Part shown: in pieces, positions 18,979 to 26,776 of the stretch
Layout of the letters: the number at the start of each line of letters is the position of its first letter
How positions within the stretch are numbered: the first letter of the stretch is position 1
NCBI RefSeq assembly: GCF_023555495.1
Contig: NZ_JALCZO010000002.1
Coordinates: forward strand, 310,001-374,000
Direction of reading: 5' to 3'
Length of the DNA stretch: 64,000 bases
Source: Polaribacter sp. Z022
GTDB lineage: Bacteria > Bacteroidota > Bacteroidia > Flavobacteriales > Flavobacteriaceae
The notes under the pieces: generated by a model
What the model was told of the DNA's origin: nothing
The model's database searches: none
Seen by the model: only the letters and a program-made list of their open reading frames with translations
Translations under genes and position numbers: made by a program

Positions 18979-19620
18979 TTGAGAGATACTTCTAAACATC
19001 AAGGACTTAGAAATCAACTAGCTAAAGTGTTATTAGCAAAAGGTATTGTAGATGAAAATGTTTTAAATGCAGTACGTAAAATTCCAAGACATTTGTTTAT
19101 AGATAGTAGTTTTGAATCTCATGCTTATCAAGATAAAGCGTTTCCTATTGCTGCAGATCAAACCATTTCTATGCCTTATACTGTAGCTTTTCAATCGCAA
19201 ACATTAGAGGTTAAAAATGGAGATAAAATTTTAGAAATAGGTACTGGTTCTGGTTATCAAACAGCAGTTTTACTTGAGTTAAAAGCAGAAGTATATTCTA
19301 TAGAAAGACAACATGAGTTGTTTAAAAAAACTTCTCTTTTTCTTCCTAAATTAGGGTATAAGCCTAAAAAATTTATTTTTGGTGATGGTTATAAAGGTTT
19401 GCCAGAGCAAGCTCCTTTTGATAAGATTATTGTAACAGCAGGTGCTCCTTATGTGCCAAAACCACTATTAGCACAGTTAAAAGTAGGAGGAATGTTGTTG
19501 ATACCTGTAGGAGATAAAACTCAAATAATGACTTTGTTTATTAGAAAGTCTGCAAAAGAATTTGAAAAACAAGAATTAGGAGATTTTGCTTTTGTGCCAA
19601 TGTTAGAAGAAAGAAATTAA
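18979..19620 (+). CDS. pcm: Protein-L-isoaspartate O-methyltransferase
   Basis: A 213-residue SAM-dependent enzyme with LEIGTGSGYQTAVL as the SAM-binding loop and the family-specific AFPIAADQTISMPY and FDKIIVTAGAP. It methylates isoaspartyl residues so that damaged proteins can be repaired. The start is a TTG at 18979: a TAA lies two codons upstream, and the following RDTSKHQGLRNQL is the conserved N-terminus of bacteroidetal homologues, so no later start fits. Confidence 0.93.
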   Translation: MRDTSKHQGLRNQLAKVLLAKGIVDENVLNAVRKIPRHLFIDSSFESHAYQDKAFPIAADQTISMPYTVAFQSQTLEVKNGDKILEIGTGSGYQTAVLLELKAEVYSIERQHELFKKTSLFLPKLGYKPKKFIFGDGYKGLPEQAPFDKIIVTAGAPYVPKPLLAQLKVGGMLLIPVGDKTQIMTLFIRKSAKEFEKQELGDFAFVPMLEERN

Positions 19621-19680
19621 GCTTTAGTGATTTGGTGTTTTTTTTATTAAAAACAATGAAGTATAATTTTAAATAAAAAA

Positions 19681-19724
19681 AACAGTCTTTGAATTTTACA
19701 TTAAAATTCAAAGACTGTTTTTAT
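19681..19724. terminator. Bidirectional terminator after pcm
   Basis: An 18-bp perfect stem (AACAGTCTTTGAATTTTA and its complement) with a 3-base loop and flanking A/T tracts. It lies between pcm and the convergent DUF2147 gene. Confidence 0.9.
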
Positions 19725-19744
19725 TTTATTAAAGTTCTGTTTTT

Positions 19745-20173
19745 TTATTCTTCTGCTCTATACCAATTTTGAGTACGATATAAAAAAGAAATATAACCTC
19801 TTACATTTAGTTTATTAGAATCATCTTCATCTAACCAAATTTTACAATCATATTCTTTACCTTTTTGTGGATCTAGAATTGTACCTCCTTTATATTCGTT
19901 ATTTTTCTTTTTTAGGCCTTCAATAATAACCATACCTAAGATTAGTTTGTCTTTTTTAGCACCTTCACATTTATCACAAACAGCATTTTGGCGGTCTTTG
20001 TTTAGTACTTTAACAACTTTACCGTAAATTTTTCCATTCTCTTCGTAAATTTTTACAATAGATTTAGTTTCTCCTGTTTCATCATCAACGGTTTTCCAAT
20101 TGCCTAAAATTGTTTGAGCATTTAAAGAAAATGTAAGGGTTATAAGTACGAGTGTAATAAGAGTTTTTTTCAT
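19745..20173 (-). CDS. DUF2147 family secreted protein, second of a tandem pair
   Basis: A 142-residue protein with a signal peptide (KKTLITLVLITLTFSLNAQ) and a DUF2147 beta-sandwich. Recognisable parts are GNWKTVDDETGE, KIYEENGKIYGKVV, CDKCEG and LGMVIIEGLK. The start at 20173 is chosen because it begins the signal peptide; the frame runs further upstream but would overlap the previous gene. It lies 10 bases after its paralogue. The family is periplasmic or extracellular and of unknown function. Confidence 0.85.
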   Translation of the reverse strand: MKKTLITLVLITLTFSLNAQTILGNWKTVDDETGETKSIVKIYEENGKIYGKVVKVLNKDRQNAVCDKCEGAKKDKLILGMVIIEGLKKKNNEYKGGTILDPQKGKEYDCKIWLDEDDSNKLNVRGYISFLYRTQNWYRAEE

Positions 20174-20183
20174 AATATTTTTG

Positions 20184-20612
20184 TTATTTAACTTTGTCCC
20201 AATATGCAGTTTTACCAAATAATGGAATAGCTGCATAGGCTCTAATTTTAAGTTTGTCAGGATTAATTAACTTAATGTAGGCATTAAAATACAAACCAGA
20301 TTCAGGATCTAAACCATAACCACCTGTCCATTTATTTTCTTTAGTTTGTTTAAGTTTGAATAATACATTCATCCCTAAGACTGGTTTATTTTTCATACTG
20401 CCTTTACACTTTTTGCATACTTCATCTCTAAGTTTTGGGTCTATAATATGAATAATTTTTGCATAGATTAACCCTTCTTTTTCATAGATTTTTACTTTAG
20501 AGTCTATCTCTCCTGTTTTTCTATTTCTATTATTCCATTCTCCAAAAATTGATTGTGCATTCATACTAACTGTAATTAACAATAATAGTAATGTAGAAAT
20601 TTTTATTTTCAT
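20184..20612 (-). CDS. DUF2147 family secreted protein, first of a tandem pair
   Basis: A 142-residue paralogue of the next gene: signal peptide (KISTLLLLLITVSMNAQ), FGEWNNRNRKTGEIDSKVKIYEKEG, CKKCKG and LGMNVLFKLK align with it position by position. The Met at 20612 starts the signal peptide and leaves a 1-base gap to kdsC; a Met six codons upstream would overlap kdsC. It is part of the DUF2520-kdsC-DUF2147-DUF2147 operon. Confidence 0.85.
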   Translation of the reverse strand: MKIKISTLLLLLITVSMNAQSIFGEWNNRNRKTGEIDSKVKIYEKEGLIYAKIIHIIDPKLRDEVCKKCKGSMKNKPVLGMNVLFKLKQTKENKWTGGYGLDPESGLYFNAYIKLINPDKLKIRAYAAIPLFGKTAYWDKVK

Positions 20613-20613
20613 A

Positions 20614-21141
20614 TTAATCGTATTTAGCATTAAAATTATTATCCCATTTTCCTTGAACTCTTAAAATTTGTTCAATAATATCTCTTACACAACCTTCACC
20701 ACCTTTTTTGTCTGAAATATATTTAGATACTTGTTGTATTTCTCTTGCAGCATCATTTGGGCAACAAGGTAAACCTACTAATTTCATTACAGGAAAATCT
20801 GGAACATCATCTCCCATATATAATACATTTTCTGGTTTTAAATTATATTTTTCTACCAATTCATTGTATTGTTTAATTTTATCATGAGCTCCTAAATAGA
20901 TGTCTTTTATACCTAAGTTTGCCAATCGTGTTCTAACACCTTCGTTTTTTCCGCCAGAAATAATACATACATTTAAACCTTTGTCAACTGCAGTTTTTAA
21001 AGCATAACCATCTTTAATGTTCATATTTCTTACGAGTTGTCCATCTGGCATTATTGTAACTAATCCGTTTGTTAGTACACCATCTACATCAAAAATTAAT
21101 GTAGTAATATTTGGTAATAATTGTTTGAAACTAATTTCCAT
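20614..21141 (-). CDS. kdsC: 3-deoxy-D-manno-octulosonate 8-phosphate phosphatase (KdsC-type HAD)
   Basis: A 175-residue HAD phosphatase without cap domain. The motifs are FDVDGVLTNG (nucleophile Asp18, Asp20), IISGG, and MGDDVPDFPVMKLVGLP. It releases phosphate from KDO-8-phosphate in lipopolysaccharide core synthesis. It overlaps the upstream DUF2520 gene by 11 bases. Other small-molecule HAD substrates cannot be excluded. Confidence 0.88.
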   Translation of the reverse strand: MEISFKQLLPNITTLIFDVDGVLTNGLVTIMPDGQLVRNMNIKDGYALKTAVDKGLNVCIISGGKNEGVRTRLANLGIKDIYLGAHDKIKQYNELVEKYNLKPENVLYMGDDVPDFPVMKLVGLPCCPNDAAREIQQVSKYISDKKGGEGCVRDIIEQILRVQGKWDNNFNAKYD

Positions 21142-21826
21142 TTTGGATTGATTTTGTTAAGATTTTATAAATTTTTTGTTGCTCTTTATTTAGCAACTCT
21201 AAATGATTTTTTATTGTTTTTTTATCCTTTCTAATTGCAGGACCTGTTTGTGCTTTTTTTGGTGATAATTCTTTGATTTTTTCAGATGTTTCTGTAATTA
21301 ATGGTTGCAAAACTTCAAAAGGTACATTGTTTGTATTACAAATATCATTCCCAATTTTATAAAGGTGGTTTGTAAAATTGTTTACAAACACTGCAGCTAC
21401 ATGAAGTGCTTTTCTTTGTTCAGAATTAATATTAAATATTTTTATTCCAATAGAATTGACTAATTGTTCTAATAATTTGTAGTCTTCTTTATTTTCTGAT
21501 TCTAAGCAAAAAGGAATGTCAAGAAAATTAACAGGTTTTTCTTTAGAAAAAGATTGTAACATGTAAAATACACCTTTTCTAGAATGGTTTTTAAGTTCAT
21601 TTATAGAGCAAGCACCAGAAGTATGTACAACAAATGAATTGGTTATTTTAGAAGAAACTTCTGCAATAGCATCATCAGAAACAGCAATAATAGTAACATC
21701 TGCTTTTGGTACACTTTTTAATTTTCGAGAATTTATTTGTGTTACTATAATGTTACCAGCATTTAAAAAAGCTTTGTATAAATGAGTGCCTACATTTCCC
21801 TTTCCAACAATTAATACTGATATCAT
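21131..21826 (-). CDS. Rossmann-like / DUF2520 oxidoreductase-like protein
   Basis: A 231-residue protein. The N-terminal dinucleotide-binding fold (VLIVGKGNVGTHL) is followed by the DUF2520 helical domain (HVAAVFVNNFTNHLYKIG, TGPAIRKDKKTIKNHL). The arrangement resembles ketopantoate or pyrroline-carboxylate reductases. The substrate is unknown. It heads the operon with kdsC. Confidence 0.85.
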   Translation of the reverse strand: MISVLIVGKGNVGTHLYKAFLNAGNIIVTQINSRKLKSVPKADVTIIAVSDDAIAEVSSKITNSFVVHTSGACSINELKNHSRKGVFYMLQSFSKEKPVNFLDIPFCLESENKEDYKLLEQLVNSIGIKIFNINSEQRKALHVAAVFVNNFTNHLYKIGNDICNTNNVPFEVLQPLITETSEKIKELSPKKAQTGPAIRKDKKTIKNHLELLNKEQQKIYKILTKSIQNGN

Positions 21827-21900
21827 AAAACGAAGATATTGAAATTTTAGAAGAACTTATTTAAGTTTTGTTAAATTAGCAGGAATAAAAATATTTATAA

Positions 21901-23058
21901 ATGAAAGAAGTTAAAAAACTTGGAATAAATACAACTTGTGTACATGTTGGTGAGGTGAAAGATGAACAATTTAAAGGAGCAGTTTCTCCAATTTATCCTG
22001 CAACTTCTTATGCTTTTGATGGAGTAGATGTAAAACGCTATCCAAGATATTTTAATACTCCAAACCAAGAAATGTTGCATAAAAAAATTGCAGCTTTAGA
22101 AAAAACGGAAGATGCATTAATTTTAGGTTCTGGTATGGCAGCTATCTCTGCTGCATTAATGGCTTTTTTAAAAAAAGGAGATCATGTTGTTGTTCAACAA
22201 GTTATTTATGGAGGAACTTATAATTTTATAGTTTCTGAATTTGATAAATATGGAATTGAATATTCGTTTACTGAATCTGATAAAATTGCAGATTTTAAAT
22301 CACTAATAAAAAAGAATACTAAAGTTTTATATATAGAAACTCCTTCTAATCCACTTTTAGGAATAACAGATATGAAGGCTATTTCTGCATTGGCTAAAGA
22401 AAATGGTATTTTAACAATGATAGATAATACTTTTGCATCTCCAATAAATCAAAATCCTGTAGAATTTGGTATAGATATTATGTTGCATTCTGCTACAAAA
22501 TATATGGGTGGTCATTCAGATATTTCTGCAGGAGCAATTGCAGCTTCAAAAACTCATATAGAACAGATTTGGAAAACTGCAATAAATTTCGGTGGAAATT
22601 TAAGTGATCAAACAGTTTGGTTGTTAGAAAGAAGTTTAAAAACCTTAAATCTTCGTGTAAAAGAACAAACAAAAAATGCTCAAATAATGGCAGAATATCT
22701 TGAAGATAACAAAGATGTTGATAATGTGTATTACCCTGGTTTAAAAAGTCATCCACAATTTAATTTAGCAAAAAAACAGATGAAAGGTTTTGGAGCTATG
22801 TTATCTTTTGAGTTAAAAGAAGGTATAGATGCTATGAAGTTTCAAAATAATCTTCAACTAATTAAACCCTCAATGAGTTTAGCAGGTTTAGAAAGTACAA
22901 CAGTAAGTCCAACTCAAACAACGCATGCTTTATTATCTGAAGAAGAACGTTTGGCAAGAGGAATTAAAAATGGATTGATACGTTTTTCTGTGGGTATTGA
23001 GGAAGTAAAAGATTTAAAAGAAGATATAGAACAGGCCATAAAAAAAGCAAAGAGTTAA
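21901..23058 (+). CDS. Trans-sulfuration PLP enzyme (methionine gamma-lyase / cystathionine lyase family)
   Basis: A 385-residue Cys/Met metabolism PLP enzyme. The cofactor lysine is Lys200 in SATKYMGGHSD; YIETPSNPLLGITD and the terminal RFSVGIEEVKDLKEDI are family hallmarks. The methionine gamma-lyase cysteine is absent (IYGGTYNF where the lyase has a Cys), which points towards cystathionine gamma-synthase or lyase activity, but the exact reaction remains open. It is divergent from the DUF2520 operon, with a 74-base gap. Confidence 0.85.
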   Translation: MKEVKKLGINTTCVHVGEVKDEQFKGAVSPIYPATSYAFDGVDVKRYPRYFNTPNQEMLHKKIAALEKTEDALILGSGMAAISAALMAFLKKGDHVVVQQVIYGGTYNFIVSEFDKYGIEYSFTESDKIADFKSLIKKNTKVLYIETPSNPLLGITDMKAISALAKENGILTMIDNTFASPINQNPVEFGIDIMLHSATKYMGGHSDISAGAIAASKTHIEQIWKTAINFGGNLSDQTVWLLERSLKTLNLRVKEQTKNAQIMAEYLEDNKDVDNVYYPGLKSHPQFNLAKKQMKGFGAMLSFELKEGIDAMKFQNNLQLIKPSMSLAGLESTTVSPTQTTHALLSEEERLARGIKNGLIRFSVGIEEVKDLKEDIEQAIKKAKS

Positions 23059-23075
23059 TATTCTCTTTGCTTTAA
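23044..23075 (+). terminator. Terminator overlapping the end of the PLP-enzyme gene
   Basis: AAAGCAAAGAG and CTCTTTGCTTT form an 11-bp stem around an 8-base loop. The left arm includes the last codons of the gene. Confidence 0.7.
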
Positions 23076-23135
23076 TCTAATTAACAAAAAATATTTAAGA
23101 TTGGATTATGAGACCAATCATTAAAAAAACCTACC

Positions 23136-24974
23136 TTAAAAAGGCCAGATTATAGGCACTAATATTAATGTTGTTATTACAAATAATATTAAAAGAGGGA
23201 ATCCCACTTTTAAATAATCCATAAATTTATAACCACCAGAACTCATAACCATTGCGTTTGTAGTTGTTCCAATTGGTGTTAAAAATGCAGTGGAAGCACT
23301 AATAGCAACTGTAATTAACAAAGGTTCTGGAGATACATTTAATGTAGCTGCAGCCATTATTACAATTGGTGTCATTAATACTGCTGTTGCAGAGTTGTTT
23401 ATAAATTGACTAAAAGTTGTAGTTAATAGAAAAACTCCACCTAATAATAATGTAGGGTTTTCTTTACCTAAAAAGCTAATTAAAGAATTAGATATCATTT
23501 CTGCTGCACCAGTTTTTTGAATTGCAACTCCCATTGGTATCATAGCAGCAATCATTACTACACTAATCCAACTAATACTTTTGTATGCTTTAGAAAACGG
23601 AACACATCCTGTAAATAATACTATACCTGCAGAAATTAATGCAGCTATTGCACCAGGAACTGCTTTTAAAACAAGTAAAGCAATCATTAAAACTAATGCA
23701 CCAAGAGCTATGTAAGATTTAGGTGTTAATTCATCAACATCTTTTAACATTTCTTCAGGACTACCAACAACAACAACATTTTTGTGTTGGTTTTTTAATT
23801 TTTCAATTTTTTCCCAAGGACCTCTAATGATAAAGCTATCTCCAGCACTAACTCTCATTTCTTCTTCTAAAAAAGGCTCACGATTTCTAGAAGTAGCTAA
23901 AAGTTGAATTTCATATCTTTTAAAGTATTCTTGAAGTTTAATTTCTCTACCTACTAAACGAGATTTAGGAGTTATAATTACTTCAGACATACCAACTTCT
24001 TGGTTAATTAAATTATTTCTTAATTCACTTTTTGCAGATTCTTTATGCAATAAACCTAATCTAAATTTAATCATTAATTTATTAATGTCTTCGGTTGTTC
24101 CTTTTACAGTAATAATATCATGATATCTTAATTCAGTATCATTTTCAGGAAATTCAATAAAAGGTTGAGTTCCTTTTAATCTGTTAGGATGTCTTCTTTT
24201 TAAACGAATTACATTAATGTGAAAATCTTTTTCTAAATTCCAATCACTAAGTTTAGTATTGATTAATGGAGAAATAGAACGAATTCTTAATCTGTAGTAA
24301 TCATTGTCTATTTGATAAGCTTCAATCCACTCGTGTAAAGTAGAATCTATATTAATAGGTTTGTTATTTGTTTTGTTTTTTGGTAGCATTTTAAAACCAA
24401 CATATCTAAAATATAAAATTGCAATAATTAAAAGAGGTAAACCAATTAAGCCAAACTCGAAGAAAGAAAACCCTTCAAAACCTGCATCAATTAAAGCATT
24501 GTTAGCAATAATGTTTGGAGGTGTACCAGTTAAAGTTAATAAACCACCAGTATTAGAACCAAAAGCAACAGGAATTAAAATTTTAGATGGCATTGTACCA
24601 ATACTCCATGCAGAAGAAATAGTAGCTGGTAATAGTGTAGCAACAGTACCTGTATTACTAACAAAACCAGATAAAACACCAGAACCAAGTGTAATTATTA
24701 CTAAAAGTTTAGGAACACTTTTACCTGCTAATTCAATTAATTTTTTACCAGCTAAAGCAGTCCAACCAGTTTGAGAAAGACCTTCTCCAATTATAAATAG
24801 TGAAGCAATCATTATTACTGTAGGATTACTAAAACCGCTAAGTGTTTCATTTAAATTTAGAATTCCACATAAAAATAAACTTAACATAGATACAAGTGCA
24901 ATAACATCTGGAGAGTATTTACCCCAAACAAATAATCCAATTGTAATTGTTAAAATAACGAGCATTATAACCAT
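23136..24974 (-). CDS. SLC13/DASS-type permease with two RCK_C (TrkA-C) domains
   Basis: A 612-residue inner-membrane transporter. N- and C-terminal membrane halves carry the paired family motifs: SNTGTVATLLP with GGLLTLTGTPPNIIANN, and INNSATAVLMTP with FLTPIGTTTNAMV. Between them, about residues 205-400, are two cytosolic TrkA-C domains that usually bind ligands or nucleotides. Likely substrates are dicarboxylates, sulfate or another anion, driven by sodium. The gene is single; a 310-base upstream gap holds a palindrome that may be its operator. Confidence 0.88.
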   Translation of the reverse strand: MVIMLVILTITIGLFVWGKYSPDVIALVSMLSLFLCGILNLNETLSGFSNPTVIMIASLFIIGEGLSQTGWTALAGKKLIELAGKSVPKLLVIITLGSGVLSGFVSNTGTVATLLPATISSAWSIGTMPSKILIPVAFGSNTGGLLTLTGTPPNIIANNALIDAGFEGFSFFEFGLIGLPLLIIAILYFRYVGFKMLPKNKTNNKPINIDSTLHEWIEAYQIDNDYYRLRIRSISPLINTKLSDWNLEKDFHINVIRLKRRHPNRLKGTQPFIEFPENDTELRYHDIITVKGTTEDINKLMIKFRLGLLHKESAKSELRNNLINQEVGMSEVIITPKSRLVGREIKLQEYFKRYEIQLLATSRNREPFLEEEMRVSAGDSFIIRGPWEKIEKLKNQHKNVVVVGSPEEMLKDVDELTPKSYIALGALVLMIALLVLKAVPGAIAALISAGIVLFTGCVPFSKAYKSISWISVVMIAAMIPMGVAIQKTGAAEMISNSLISFLGKENPTLLLGGVFLLTTTFSQFINNSATAVLMTPIVIMAAATLNVSPEPLLITVAISASTAFLTPIGTTTNAMVMSSGGYKFMDYLKVGFPLLILFVITTLILVPIIWPF

Positions 24975-25041
24975 AGTTTTCTATTTTGATTTAGTTTTTT
25001 TGTTTACGGGAGTAAAATTAAAACCATTAAAAACTCGTTGA

Positions 25042-25057
25042 TATGATATATATCATA
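25042..25057. promoter_or_regulatory. 16-bp palindrome upstream of the SLC13-type gene, CRP/FNR-like
   Basis: TATGATATATATCATA is a perfect palindrome. Its core TGAT-ATAT-ATCA fits the FNR-type TGAT-N4-ATCA pattern. It lies about 68 bases before the permease start in the divergent gap 24975-25284, which otherwise shows only AT-rich sequence with no clear ORF or TAnnTTTG box. Confidence 0.5.
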
Positions 25058-25284
25058 CAGTATAAATTCAGTTAATTTTTATGATTATCTTAAAAATAGT
25101 ATAAGATTTTGTAGAAAAAGAGATACGAAATCGAAATAGAAATACCAGCTTACTAAATAATCTTTCTAAAAAGGTTATTTTTGATTTTTATAATTAATTG
25201 TATAAAATAAATTATATTCTTTTTTGATATAATTTAAAGCTTTCAAAGTATTTTATTTAAATAATATAACATGTAAATAATTTT

Positions 25285-26001
25285 ATGAAGTTAGATATTT
25301 TAGCATTTGGAGCGCATCCAGATGATGTAGAATTGGGGTGTGGAGCAACCATAGCCAAAGAAGTTTCTTTAGGGAAAAAAGTAGGAATTATAGATTTAAC
25401 TAGAGGAGAGTTAGGAACTCGTGGTTCTGCTGAGTTAAGAGATGTTGAGGCTGCTAATGCTGCTAAAATATTAGGAGTTTCTATTAGAGAAAATTTACAG
25501 TTTTCTGATGGGTTTTTTATTAATAATAGAGAGCATCAAATAGAGGTTATAAAAATGATACGTAAATATAAGCCAGAAGTAGTTTTATGTAATGCTATAG
25601 ATGATAGGCATATTGATCATCCAAAAGGAAGTAGTTTGGTTTCTGATGCTTGTTTTTTAAGTGGTTTAATGAAAATTGAAACCAAATTAGATGGAGAAAA
25701 GCAAGAAAAATGGAGGCCTAAACAAGTATATCATTACATTCAATGGAAAAATATTGAACCAAATTTTGTAGTTAATGTTACTGGTTTTATGGATGTTAAA
25801 GAAAAAGCTGTTTTGGCATATTCTTCTCAGTTTTATGATCCAAAAAGTAACGAGCCAGAAACCCCAATTACTAGTAAAAATTTTACCGAAAGTATTAATT
25901 ATAGAGCAAGAGATTTAGGAAGATTGATTGGAGTTGATTTTGCAGAAGGCTTTACGTCAGAACGTTATGTGGCAGTAGAAAATTTAAGTAAATTAATTTG
26001 A
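25285..26001 (+). CDS. bshB1: Bacillithiol biosynthesis deacetylase BshB1
   Basis: A 238-residue LmbE/PIG-L zinc deacetylase. The metal motif is AHPDDVELGCGAT (from residue 10); RGELGTRGSAELRDVEA, DDRHIDHPKGSSLVSDA and the conserved SQFYDPKSNEPETPI mark the bacillithiol branch. It removes acetate from GlcNAc-malate to make the thiol cofactor used by many flavobacteria instead of glutathione. bshA and bshC are not in the window. Confidence 0.93.
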   Translation: MKLDILAFGAHPDDVELGCGATIAKEVSLGKKVGIIDLTRGELGTRGSAELRDVEAANAAKILGVSIRENLQFSDGFFINNREHQIEVIKMIRKYKPEVVLCNAIDDRHIDHPKGSSLVSDACFLSGLMKIETKLDGEKQEKWRPKQVYHYIQWKNIEPNFVVNVTGFMDVKEKAVLAYSSQFYDPKSNEPETPITSKNFTESINYRARDLGRLIGVDFAEGFTSERYVAVENLSKLI

Positions 26002-26055
26002 TTTTTTCTTTTTGTATATTGAAAATTAAATTATATTTGCACCCGCAAGTTACAT

Positions 26056-26130
26056 GGTGGTTGTAGCTCAGTTGGTTAGAGCGTCGGTTTGTGGTACCGA
26101 AAGTCGCCGGTTCGAATCCGGTCTTCCACC
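26056..26130 (+). tRNA. tRNA-His (anticodon GTG)
   Basis: All arms are visible: G-1 at 26056, D arm GCTC...GAGC, anticodon stem TCGGT/ACCGA with loop TTGTGGT (GTG anticodon), and TTCGAAT T-loop. G-1 pairs with discriminator C73, the histidine identity element. CCA is not encoded. The acceptor stem GTGGTTG / CTTCCAC contains two adjacent U-U mismatches (positions 5-68 and 6-67). Confidence 0.95.
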
Positions 26131-26140
26131 CAAAAATAAG

Positions 26141-26170
26141 ATCCTTCTCATAAAGAGAAGGATTTTTTTG
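26141..26170 (+). terminator. Terminator of tRNA-His
   Basis: ATCCTTCTC / GAGAAGGAT stem with loop ATAAA and a T-run. Confidence 0.85.
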
Positions 26171-26191
26171 TGGTTAAAATTTGAGTAAAAA

Positions 26192-26227
26192 AAAATATCC
26201 TTTTCGTTAGAAAAGGATATTTTTTTA
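26192..26227. terminator. Second, bidirectional terminator
   Basis: AAAATATCCTTTTC and its complement form a 14-bp stem with loop GTTA, A-tract before and T-tract after. It lies beyond the 3' end of the minus-strand XRE gene and can insulate it from the tRNA gene. Confidence 0.8.
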
Positions 26228-26250
26228 TTTGATCTATTTTAAGCAGCTTA

Positions 26251-26378
26251 ATCAAATATTGAAGGTCTTGCAACGATTATAGTTTCTTATTTTAGGGGAC
26301 AAAAACTATAATATGAGTTGTTATGTTTTATTATTCGTGGGGAATAATTGCTATTTAACAGACTCTTCAATATTTGAT
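26251..26378. repeat. Nested inverted repeats at the 3' end of the XRE gene
   Basis: Outer arms ATCAAATATTGAAG (26251-26264) and its exact complement (26365-26378) enclose an inner perfect pair ATTATAGTTT / AAACTATAAT (26276-26285, 26303-26312). The right outer arm lies inside the last codons of the XRE gene. The purpose is unknown: a structured 3' UTR, a small RNA, or the trace of a mobile element. Confidence 0.55.
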
Positions 26379-26713
26379 ATTCTTTGAAAAATATCTTTAG
26401 ATAATTCTTCAAACTGCTTCTTAACCATGCGTTTTATCTGAAATTCTATAGGGGATCGAACCTCATTCATTAGGGGAGCATAGTTATTGTTATATTTTCC
26501 TTTACCAGTTAGTAACCAAATAGGTTCTATTTCTGGTATGTTGTCGATAATTGCAAGCAAAATGGTTTCATTAGGTTTTTTAGTATAGTTGACTACTGCA
26601 CTTATTAATTGCTGTGAAACTCCAATAAGTTCTGAAAATTGTCTTTGATTATATCCACTATCTTTAAAAACCTTAATTATTCTATCTGCTCGTTTTTTAT
26701 CTTCGATTTTCAT
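26351..26713 (-). CDS. XRE-family (CI-like) transcriptional regulator
   Basis: A 120-residue protein with an N-terminal helix-turn-helix (RQFSELIGVSQQLISAVVN, about residues 22-45) followed by IPEIEPIWLLTGKGKY, the signature of small phage-repressor-like HTH proteins, and a charged C-terminal helix that may dimerise. The start at 26713 is chosen because it lies 14 bases after a -7 box; the frame extends to 26755 through the promoter. A 20-bp palindrome inside that promoter suggests autoregulation. The targets are unknown. Confidence 0.85.
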   Translation of the reverse strand: MKIEDKKRADRIIKVFKDSGYNQRQFSELIGVSQQLISAVVNYTKKPNETILLAIIDNIPEIEPIWLLTGKGKYNNNYAPLMNEVRSPIEFQIKRMVKKQFEELSKDIFQRISNIEESVK

Positions 26714-26726
26714 TTTAATAATTATC

Positions 26727-26756
26727 CAAATGTAGTAAAATTTTACTACAAACAAA
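26727..26756 (-). promoter_or_regulatory. Promoter of the XRE gene with operator in the spacer
   Basis: On the minus strand TTTG, an 18-base spacer and TACATTTG form a near-ideal bacteroidetal promoter. The perfect 20-bp palindrome TGTAGTAAAATTTTACTACA (26731-26750) fills the spacer, so a bound repressor would block polymerase. Confidence 0.75.
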
Positions 26757-26776
26757 GATTTTTTAAATAAATTTTT

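Noticed and set aside
21827..21900. SAM or other riboswitch before the trans-sulfuration gene
   Set aside because: The gap is only 74 bases of AT-rich sequence without the stems a SAM riboswitch needs.
26351..26713. Complete prophage or integrative element at tRNA-His
   Set aside because: Only the CI-like gene and inverted repeats are present; no integrase, capsid or conjugation genes follow, and no repeat of the tRNA 3' end was seen.
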